Assembly: GCA_900539035.1 (NCBI GenBank)
Contig: UQAU01000008.1
Span: 8,698-72,697, forward strand
From: an uncultured Collinsella sp.
GTDB taxonomy: Bacteria; Actinomycetota; Coriobacteriia; Coriobacteriales; Coriobacteriaceae
Direction: 5' to 3'
DNA length: 64,000 nt
A program made the translations under genes and the position numbers. The notes under the pieces are model-generated. The model saw only the letters and a program-made list of their open reading frames with translations, ran no database searches and was not told the DNA's origin. Positions 57,901 through 64,000 of this stretch are shown one piece after another (the first letter of the stretch is position 1; the number at the start of each line of letters is the position of its first letter).

Positions 57901-59361
57901 TTAGAAACCCTGACCGTAGCCCTGGCCCTGGCCCTGCTGGCCCAGCAGCTCCTCCAGGTACTGGCGCAGCTGCTCGTCGGTAATACCGCCGTTGCCGGTG
58001 TCGGTCGAACTGTCGTCCTGCTGCTGGTTCTGCAGCTCCTCATCGGAGCCCAGCTCGACGGTGACCTTCTTCTCTTCCTTGCCGCGCATAAGCGTGATCT
58101 CGACCTTCTCGCCCACCTCGTGGCTGCGCAGCGCGATGATCAGGCCATCGGCGCTCGTGATCTCGTCGTCGCCCAGCTTGGTGATGACGTCGCCCTCCTG
58201 AATGCCGGCCTTGGCGGCGGGACCGTCCTCGACGACGCTCGCCACGTACGCACCACTATCGGTGCTCAGCTTGTTGGTGCGGGCGTTGAGCGCATTGACG
58301 CTCGAAAGCGTAGCGCCCATGTACGGATGCACCGGCGTCTTGCCGTCGATAATCTGGTCGGCAATGTTCTTGGCGTAGTTAACGGGAATAGCAAAGCCCA
58401 CGCCCGAGCTGGAGCCCGAGTAGCTCTCGATGAGCGAGTTGATGCCCACGAGTTCGCCGTTGTCATTGACGAGCGCGCCGCCGGAGTTGCCCGGGTTGAT
58501 GGCGGCATCGGTCTGGATCATGTTGGCGTAGATAGTGTTGCCGCTGGTAGAGCTCATGGCCGTGGAGCGGTAGAGCGCCGAGACAATACCGGTGGAGACA
58601 GACTGCTCGTTGCCGAACGGCGAGCCGATCGCCATGACCCACTCGCCCACGTTGAGCTTGGAGGAATCGCCGATCTCGATCGGCGTGAGCTTGGAGGCGT
58701 CGGCGTCCTTGAGCTTGATGACGGCGAGGTCGCTCGAGGCGTCGTTGCCTACGAACTCGGCCTCGTAGGTGGTGCCGTCGTCCATGGTCACCACGTACTG
58801 GTCATAGCCATCGACCACATGGTTGTTGGTGAGGATGTGGCCCTCGGTATCGAGCACCACGCCCGAACCGACGCTGCCCGAGTTGTCCGACTCGTCGGCA
58901 GACTGCGAAAGCGAGCCATTCTGGCTGCCGCTCGAAGTGGCGGTAATGGAAACGACGGAGGGCAGGGCCTTGGCAGAAACGGCCTCGGCAAGTGTGGTGT
59001 CCTCGGAGTCGATCGTAATCTTTTGCGTCGACGAACCCGAAGCACCCGCCGTCACGGCATTCTTTCCGCCGCCAATGTTGAGCGTGCCGCTCATAATGAG
59101 CGCGATGACCAGCAGGGCACCGCAGGCACAGCCGGCGAGCGCCGTAATAAAAATCGGCAGCTTTTTGGTCTTGGTCTTGACCACCGTGTGCTTGTTTACA
59201 ACCTGCTGGCTGCCCAGCGGCTTTCCGGTCTGCGTGTCGTAAGCCTGCACGTAGGGAATGTTGCTGCCGGCAGGCGTCGACTCCACCTGCACGCGCGGCT
59301 GCTGCTGGGTCTCGCCGGCGTTGCCCGCATCCTGGGGGTGCTGGGAATCGTTCTCGCTCAT
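57901..59361 (-). CDS. HtrA/DegP-like serine protease with PDZ domain
   Basis: 486 aa from ATG at 59361 (GAAAGGATCGCAGCT upstream). A cytoplasmic Gln/Pro-rich N-terminus, one membrane helix (IFITALAGCACGALLVIALI), trypsin-like domain with catalytic His in LTNNHVV, Asp in SSDLAVIKL and Ser in GNSGGAL, then one PDZ domain (VEDGPAAKAGIQEGDVI). The C-terminus is Gln/Gly-rich (GQQGQGQGYGQG). It degrades or refolds damaged extracytoplasmic proteins, plausibly including pilins. Confidence 0.94.
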   Translation of the reverse strand: MSENDSQHPQDAGNAGETQQQPRVQVESTPAGSNIPYVQAYDTQTGKPLGSQQVVNKHTVVKTKTKKLPIFITALAGCACGALLVIALIMSGTLNIGGGKNAVTAGASGSSTQKITIDSEDTTLAEAVSAKALPSVVSITATSSGSQNGSLSQSADESDNSGSVGSGVVLDTEGHILTNNHVVDGYDQYVVTMDDGTTYEAEFVGNDASSDLAVIKLKDADASKLTPIEIGDSSKLNVGEWVMAIGSPFGNEQSVSTGIVSALYRSTAMSSTSGNTIYANMIQTDAAINPGNSGGALVNDNGELVGINSLIESYSGSSSGVGFAIPVNYAKNIADQIIDGKTPVHPYMGATLSSVNALNARTNKLSTDSGAYVASVVEDGPAAKAGIQEGDVITKLGDDEITSADGLIIALRSHEVGEKVEITLMRGKEEKKVTVELGSDEELQNQQQDDSSTDTGNGGITDEQLRQYLEELLGQQGQGQGYGQGF

Positions 59362-59390
59362 AGCTGCGATCCTTTCGTCAAATAGCCAAA

Positions 59391-59414
59391 GGCCCGCCAA
59401 ACATGTGGCGGGCC
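59391..59414 (-). other. Hairpin in the htrA leader
   Basis: 9-bp perfect stem GGCCCGCCA/TGGCGGGCC, 6-base loop, 30 bases before the htrA ATG. No T tract; could modulate translation or end a short leader transcript. Confidence 0.4.
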
Positions 59415-59529
59415 ATCGTTGTTCACGTTGAGTTGTACCCCAATATGCGGGTGCACGTGTATGAGAACGCAATCTTTTAGGAAGGCTTAAGTTCTGTTGC
59501 AGGCCCAAAAGGACCCGGCCTGCGGCAAA

Positions 59530-59565
59530 ACCACCACAAAGGTGCCTGTCCCCTTTGTGGTGAAA
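59530..59565. repeat. 36-bp palindromic repeat, family B copy 5
   Basis: ACCACCACAAAGGTGCCTGT...CTTTGTGGTGAAA, ending 2 bases before the regulator stop at 59568. Confidence 0.93.
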
Positions 59566-59567
59566 AG

Positions 59568-60230
59568 CTAGTCCTTAAACAGATAGCCCACGCCGCGGAC
59601 GGTGGTGATGTGTGCCGCGATCTGCGGGCCCACCTTGGAGCGGATGCGTCGGATGTGCACGTCGACGGTGCGCGTGCCGCCGCAGTACTCAAAGCCCCAC
59701 ACGCGGTGCAGTAGCACCTCGCGGCTGTAGGCGCGGTTGGGGTGCGTCGCCAAAAAGCTCAACAACGAGTACTCCATCAGCGTCAGGTCGATGGGCTCAT
59801 CGTCGAGCGTCACCTGGTAGGTAGCCAGGTTGATCTCAAGGTTGTCGATGTTGAGCACATCGTCGGCGGTGACGGTCTCCTCCTCGCCCATCAGGCGCTG
59901 CGCGCGAGCCTTAAGCTCGTTGGGCGTCGCCGTGGGGCATACAAAGTCGGCATGCGCGTGATTCGGCAGGCGCAGGATGCCGAGCGCCTCGTCGTCAACG
60001 ATCACCAGCATGGGGACGCCGCCGCGATCGTCAAGCCACTTGGCAATCTGATCGATGCGGTCGCTGCGGATGCCATCGGAATCGAGGATCAGCAGGTCAA
60101 AGTCGTGCGCCGCAGTCGGCGAATCGGGGGTTGCCAGGCTCACCTCGACACCCAGGGTGGTCGTCAAGCTGCGGGCAAACTCGTGGAAGCGCGTCGTGCG
60201 CGCCATGAACAGGGCACTCTTTTCGGACAT
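59568..60230 (-). CDS. GlnR-like OmpR-family atypical response regulator
   Basis: 220 aa from ATG at 60230 (TTGGAGGCCGAT upstream). The C-terminal ~95 residues are a winged helix very close to actinobacterial GlnR: LTLMEYSLLSFLATHPNRAY, VWGFEYCGGTRTVDVHIRRIR, HITTVRGVGYLF. The N-terminal receiver lacks the acidic pair on strand 1 (ALFMARTTR); FDLLILDSDG keeps an Asp at the phosphorylation position. Lying 50 bases downstream of glnA, it probably controls nitrogen genes as an orphan regulator. Confidence 0.8.
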   Translation of the reverse strand: MSEKSALFMARTTRFHEFARSLTTTLGVEVSLATPDSPTAAHDFDLLILDSDGIRSDRIDQIAKWLDDRGGVPMLVIVDDEALGILRLPNHAHADFVCPTATPNELKARAQRLMGEEETVTADDVLNIDNLEINLATYQVTLDDEPIDLTLMEYSLLSFLATHPNRAYSREVLLHRVWGFEYCGGTRTVDVHIRRIRSKVGPQIAAHITTVRGVGYLFKD

Positions 60231-60280
60231 ATCGGCCTCCAAAGAAATGAGCTCAATCGTACTGGAACAAGTCAGCGCGA

Positions 60281-61618
60281 TTAGGAGTTCGCCAGGTAGT
60301 GCTTGATCTCCCACTCGGTGATCGTAGACTCAAACTTATGCCACTCGTCGCGCTTCTTTTTGAGGAAGAAGCTGTGGATGTGCTCGCCGAGGGCATCCTT
60401 CATAAACTGCGAGTCCTCAAACACGTCGAGCGCCTCTTTGAGCGAGCGCGGCAGCGGCGTGTAGCCGGCCTCGACCATCTGACGGTCGGTAAGCTTGAGC
60501 GTCTCAGCCGTTGCCTCGGGCGGGAGCTCCAGCTTGCGCTCGATGCCGTCCAGACCAGCCGCCAGCGTGACGGCGTTGACCAGGTACGGGTTGGCCATGG
60601 GGTCGGGGCTGCGAAGCTCGATGCGCGTGGACAGCTGCTTGCCGGGCTTGTAGACCGGAATGCGGACCATACTCGCGCGGTTGCGCAGGCCCCACGTGGC
60701 GTACTGCGGCACGGAGTCGCCGCCCGTGGTGATGCGCTTGTACGAGTTGACCGTGGGGTTGGTGATGGCGCTGATCTCGCGCGCGTGCGCTAAGATGCCG
60801 GCCATGTAGTGCTTGGCGATATCGGAGAGGTGGTACTTCTCGTCGTCCTCGCCCCAAAAGACGTTGTTGCCGTCGTGGTCGAATAGCGACTGGCACAGGA
60901 ACATAGCGCTGCCGTCCTCGCCCGCCAACGGCTTGGGCATAAAGGAGGCGTGGCACCCGCTCTCGTAAGCCTGCTGCTTAATGATGAGTTTGGCCGTGGT
61001 GATGGCGTCGGACATGCTCAGGGCCTCGGCGTGGCGCAGGCTCATGCCGTGCTGCGAGCGGCCGGCGGCGTGGAAGGTGTACTCCACGGGCACGGACATC
61101 TTCTCGAGCGTGAGGACCGTGTTGCGGCGCAGGTCGCGAGCGGCATCGCTCACCGAAAGATCGAAGTAGCCCACGTTGTCGAGCGGCTCGGGGGTGTGCT
61201 CGTCGGGGAAATAGTAATACTCCAGCTCGGCGCCCACGTTGAGCAGATAGCCAGCCTTCTCGGCCTTATAGAACATGCGGCGCAACGCATCGCGCGGATC
61301 GCCGGCGAAGGGCTTGCGGTCGGGGGTGCACACATCGCAGAACACGCGGGCGACGCCGTTGTGGCTCGGGCGCCACGGCAAAATCTGGAAGGTCGAAGCA
61401 TCGGGAAACGCCAGCATGTCGGCTTCCTCGGGCGTGGCAAAGCCCTCGATGGCCGAGCCGTCAAAGCCAATACCCTCCTCAAAAGCGACCTCGAGGTCCT
61501 CGGGGCTAATGGCAAAGTTCTTGAGGCGGCCGAGAATGTCGACAAACCACAGACGCACAAAGCGGATGTCACGCTGCTCTACGGAACGGAGTACGTAATC
61601 GATGTTCTGCTGGTTCAT
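60281..61618 (-). CDS. glnA: Glutamine synthetase, type I (short, alpha form)
   Basis: 445 aa, AAAGGGGAGCGAC before ATG. N-terminal RFVRLWFVDILGRLKNFAI, metal-site GFDGSAIEGF, ELEYYYF, NPTVNSYKRI, and RNRASMVRIP are GSI signatures. The short length and absence of the Tyr-adenylylation loop put it in the GSI-alpha class, controlled by feedback and regulators and not by adenylylation. The adjacent GlnR-like gene is likely its regulator. Confidence 0.97.
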   Translation of the reverse strand: MNQQNIDYVLRSVEQRDIRFVRLWFVDILGRLKNFAISPEDLEVAFEEGIGFDGSAIEGFATPEEADMLAFPDASTFQILPWRPSHNGVARVFCDVCTPDRKPFAGDPRDALRRMFYKAEKAGYLLNVGAELEYYYFPDEHTPEPLDNVGYFDLSVSDAARDLRRNTVLTLEKMSVPVEYTFHAAGRSQHGMSLRHAEALSMSDAITTAKLIIKQQAYESGCHASFMPKPLAGEDGSAMFLCQSLFDHDGNNVFWGEDDEKYHLSDIAKHYMAGILAHAREISAITNPTVNSYKRITTGGDSVPQYATWGLRNRASMVRIPVYKPGKQLSTRIELRSPDPMANPYLVNAVTLAAGLDGIERKLELPPEATAETLKLTDRQMVEAGYTPLPRSLKEALDVFEDSQFMKDALGEHIHSFFLKKKRDEWHKFESTITEWEIKHYLANS

Positions 61619-61657
61619 GTCGCTCCCCTTTCTTTCGGGCGGGTTTCGACTGGTCTA

Positions 61658-61678
61658 TATCGCAGATACTATCGCAGA
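61658..61678 (-). promoter_or_regulatory. Direct repeat upstream of glnA
   Basis: TATCGCAGA occurs at 61658-61666 and 61670-61678 (12-bp phase), with a degenerate TTCCGCAGG at 61685. About one helical turn spacing, 40 bases before the glnA ATG, fits side-by-side dimers of an OmpR-type regulator. Confidence 0.4.
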
Positions 61679-61754
61679 AAAATGTTTCCGCAGGGTTAAA
61701 GCGTATCAAGCGCTCAAAAAACGTGTGCGAACAGGCAGATATGACAAGTGACTA

Positions 61755-62123
61755 TCATTCAGATTCGGAGACAATTTGTCTACAGGCTCGTTCCAGCGTA
61801 GGGAACTCCATCGTCACTGCATCCCAAACAACCGAGCGGTCGACATTGCCGTAATCATGCGCAAGATAATTTCTCATGCCGATAATTCCACGCCATTCAA
61901 TTTCGGGATGAAGCCGCTGCGAGCGTTCCGACAATTTGCCCGCTTCTTCCGTCACCCTAAGCGCACACATCAAAAGGGAGTCCGCCAACGCCCTCGTCCG
62001 CACGTCATTCGCATGCAGAAACTGGTCCTCGGTGATATCAAAAACCTTGATGCGTTCGTTCGTTTCAGAAATGGCATCCAAAACCTCTTGGGCGCGAAGG
62101 CTGTCTGACTTACGCGCGATCAT
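61755..62123 (-). CDS. HepT-like toxin (HEPN domain RNase)
   Basis: 122 aa, overlapping the antitoxin by 14 bases. All-helical HEPN protein with the catalytic R-x4-H-x-Y motif RNYLAHDY near residue 83-90. HepT toxins cut RNA and are neutralised by MntA, which AMPylates the Tyr of this motif. All key residues are present, so the toxin looks functional. Confidence 0.88.
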   Translation of the reverse strand: MIARKSDSLRAQEVLDAISETNERIKVFDITEDQFLHANDVRTRALADSLLMCALRVTEEAGKLSERSQRLHPEIEWRGIIGMRNYLAHDYGNVDRSVVWDAVTMEFPTLERACRQIVSESE

Positions 62124-62604
62124 AAAGGATCACTCCTTCGCGCTCGATTACCGCGGCAAGATCGTCATCAAGATGATCACTAGAGACGAGATCAACCTGC
62201 CTCCCGGTCTCTTTGCGCACCGCCTCACCAAACGCCGACAACGCGAAAAGACCAAAACCCCGCTCGCGATCGACTTCGAGACGCAAGTCAATATCACTAT
62301 CGGCATGCGCCTCGCCACGGGCATACGAACCAAATAGAATCACGGTTTTGATGGCGGGAATCGTGCTGGCCGCCTCGCGGACGGCGGACTCAATCCGAGC
62401 AATATCCAAAATGCCTGCGGCGACGTTTTCGCTCGCAGAGTTTTTACCAAGTGAAGGAACAAACGGCAGAGAGCGCTCGCGCAGCATCTGCCTCATAAAC
62501 ATATTGACCGCAACAGACGAAGTCATGCCAAGCTCTTCGCACAGTTCGGCAAATGAGTCTTTAATTGACGAGTCCACTCGCACACTCAGCACAGACGCAG
62601 CCAT
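62110..62604 (-). CDS. MntA-type nucleotidyltransferase antitoxin with N-terminal DinJ/RelB-like domain
   Basis: 164 aa. Residues 1-50 (SVLSVRVDSSIKDSFAELCEELGMTSSVAVNMFMRQML) are a ribbon-helix-helix domain as in DinJ/RelB antitoxins. Residues ~65-164 are a minimal nucleotidyltransferase: VILFGSYARGEA with DSDIDL (G-S-x10-D-x-D) and a later Asp in RQVDLVSSD. Normal MntA proteins are ~100 aa without a DNA-binding head. The fusion would give the antitoxin both enzymatic neutralisation and autoregulation. Confidence 0.85.
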   Translation of the reverse strand: MAASVLSVRVDSSIKDSFAELCEELGMTSSVAVNMFMRQMLRERSLPFVPSLGKNSASENVAAGILDIARIESAVREAASTIPAIKTVILFGSYARGEAHADSDIDLRLEVDRERGFGLFALSAFGEAVRKETGRQVDLVSSDHLDDDLAAVIEREGVILYDRA

Positions 62605-62646
62605 GGATACCTCCTGTATGACATTGTCTATATATTATCACACAGA

Positions 62647-63669
62647 CTAGCGCGAGGTCGATGCGCGGTGTTCGATGTGGCCGGGGACCTCGATGCGCTT
62701 GGGGGCGAGCTTTGCGGCATCGCCCACCGTGGTGGTAACGACGTCGATGCGCTCGGAGAGGCGCTCGACCACGCGCTCGGCGATGGTAAGGGTGTCTTGC
62801 GCGGCCGTGGTCACGCCGCCAAAGAGCACATGGTTCCAGGGGTAGTCGTCAAACGTCGCGATTTTGAGCCCCGCCGGCAGCGAGGGACCAAGCTGCGCCA
62901 GCGCCTCGGTCAGACGCAGGAAAACCAAGCCGTTGACAGCAATGAGGCCGAGCTTTTTACCTGCATAGCCGCGGATGGTCTCGTCCAAGCGGCCAACGCC
63001 CGTGGCACCACCGTCGGCCAGGGTGACAACCTCGCCCGCAAGTCCGCGGCGTGAAAGCTCGTCGGTAAAGGCCTCGGCGCGCTCTCGACGCACGGGGCTA
63101 TCGTCGCTTGCCTCGGTGAGCAGGCACAGGCGCTCGCTGCCAGCGGCGGCCAAGGCGTCTACCAAGCCGGCGACCAGCTCACGGTTGTTAGATGTCACCA
63201 GATCGACACCGCCGTCGGCAACGTCGCGGTCGAGCAGCACGACAGGCAGACGTCCCGCTGCCGCGGCGATCGCCTCGTCATTGCCTCCGCAGGTGTTGAC
63301 GACCAGGCCGTCCACGCCGGCATCGATAAGCCTGGTGAGCGACTCGGCCTCCTTGGCGGGGTCGTTGCCGCTAATGGCCGTCATAAGCGAGCAGCCGCGC
63401 GCGGCGGCACTGGCGGACAGTCCTTCGAGCATGGCGCTCGAGAATGGGTTGGCGATGTCGGCCAGGATCACGCCGATGAGGTTGGTGCGCGAGCTGCGCA
63501 GATTGCGCGCAGCGGCACGCGGGCGATAGCCGGTGCGCTCGATAACCGCCGCGATGCGAGCACGGGTTTCCTCGGTCATTTGCCCGGGGCGGTTGTTGAG
63601 ATAGCGCGAGACCGTGGCCGGGCTCACGCCCGCCTCGGCGGCAATGTCCTTGATTCTCATCTGCGCCAT
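62647..63669 (-). CDS. LacI family transcriptional regulator
   Basis: 340 aa from ATG at 63669; ATG at 63660 also possible. MRIKDIAAEAGVSPATVSRYLNNRPGQMTEETRARI is the LacI helix-turn-helix with hinge (AARNLRSSRTNLIGVI). The ribose-binding-type effector domain follows. Resembles RbsR/ScrR-like regulators of sugar uptake; target genes lie beyond the contig edge. Two operator-like boxes are upstream. Confidence 0.92.
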   Translation of the reverse strand: MAQMRIKDIAAEAGVSPATVSRYLNNRPGQMTEETRARIAAVIERTGYRPRAAARNLRSSRTNLIGVILADIANPFSSAMLEGLSASAAARGCSLMTAISGNDPAKEAESLTRLIDAGVDGLVVNTCGGNDEAIAAAAGRLPVVLLDRDVADGGVDLVTSNNRELVAGLVDALAAAGSERLCLLTEASDDSPVRRERAEAFTDELSRRGLAGEVVTLADGGATGVGRLDETIRGYAGKKLGLIAVNGLVFLRLTEALAQLGPSLPAGLKIATFDDYPWNHVLFGGVTTAAQDTLTIAERVVERLSERIDVVTTTVGDAAKLAPKRIEVPGHIEHRASTSR

Positions 63670-63771
63670 AACGCACCCCGTTTCCCAATTGTCGGCGATC
63701 TGAGCCATTTTAGGCATTTTTTTAAAAATCTCGGTTGCAAAACGCTGTAGGTGAGTATACTACAACTCGAA

Positions 63772-63800
63772 ACGAAACCGATTTCGTAAACCGATTTCGG
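63772..63800. promoter_or_regulatory. LacI-type operator boxes
   Basis: ACGAAACCGATTTCGT (63772-63787, perfect 6-bp arms around CCGA) followed by AAACCGATTTCGG (63788-63800). Two adjacent boxes ~100 bases upstream of the lacI start fit autoregulation and control of a divergent sugar operon. Confidence 0.6.
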
Positions 63801-63807
63801 TGAGCGT

Positions 63808-64000
63808 TGGGCCCCCCGGGGCCAGACGCACCCCACCCGCGTTGGGCCGGGGGGGCCCCGCCCAAAAAAAAAAATGTGGAACACCCCCCCCGGGGCGTAA
63901 AAGTTAATTTTTTTTTTTAAAAAATAAAAATTAAAAAAAAAATAAAAAAAAAAAAAAAAAAAAATTAATAAAAAAAAAAATTTTTATTTTTATAATTTAT
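63808..64000. other. Low-complexity contig-end sequence, probable assembly artefact
   Basis: From about 63808 the sequence turns into runs of C/G (CCCCCCGGGG, GGGGGGGCCCC) and then almost only A/T homopolymers to base 64000. This is unlike the rest of the window and carries no gene. It is best treated as unreliable bases at a contig end. Confidence 0.85.

Overview
The window looks like a contig-end piece of a high-GC actinobacterial gut commensal of the Coriobacteriia, most likely Collinsella. This is inferred from overall protein character: GatCAB operon, MoaC-MobB fusion, a GlnR-like regulator beside a type I glutamine synthetase, a class C sortase pilus locus, and small palindromic repeats at gene ends. 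No database search was possible. The last ~190 bases (from about 63808) are low-complexity junk typical of a contig end.

Bases 1-27598 are most of a siphovirus-type prophage, all on the plus strand. It begins inside a single-strand-binding protein gene. Next come replication genes (replisome organiser, DnaC-type loader), an HNH protein, and a run of tiny overlapping ORFs including a zinc-ribbon protein with an Acb2/Tad1-like helical domain. A DNA adenine methylase, terminase, portal, a head protein with a JAMM motif, scaffold, capsid, connectors, major tail protein, chaperones, tape measure, Dit, Tal and a BppU-like protein follow. The tail module ends in a complete diversity-generating retroelement (DGR): a C-type-lectin-like target gene with a 128-bp variable repeat (VR), a 10-bp stem-loop, avd, the template repeat (TR) and a reverse transcriptase. 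All 14 VR/TR differences fall on TR adenines. Membrane coiled-coil protein, holin and amidase complete the lysis module. The prophage abuts the 3' end of a minus-strand tmRNA gene, which suggests ssrA integration; the integrase and other att site would lie left of the window.

Bases 27599-36100 hold tmRNA, a small unknown gene, a PIN/ribbon-helix-helix toxin-antitoxin pair with a palindromic operator, a DUF6110-type protein with a P1B-type ATPase, and gatCAB. Bases 36100-45200 hold a sortase-pilus locus: class C sortase, two LPXTG-like pilins and a 1119-aa beta-helix adhesin with a G9 tract in its coding sequence.

Bases 45200-63700 hold HAD phosphatase, MFS transporter, moaC-mobB, moaA, a DUF559-like nuclease-fold protein, a MATE pump with its MerR regulator, a PIN/Phd toxin-antitoxin island beside MerR and Phd remnants, ligA, an HtrA protease, a GlnR-like regulator downstream of glnA, a HepT/MntA-type module whose antitoxin carries a DinJ-like domain, and a LacI regulator.

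Two families of short palindromic repeats recur between chromosomal genes: four 65-bp and five 36-bp copies, often immediately after stop codons.
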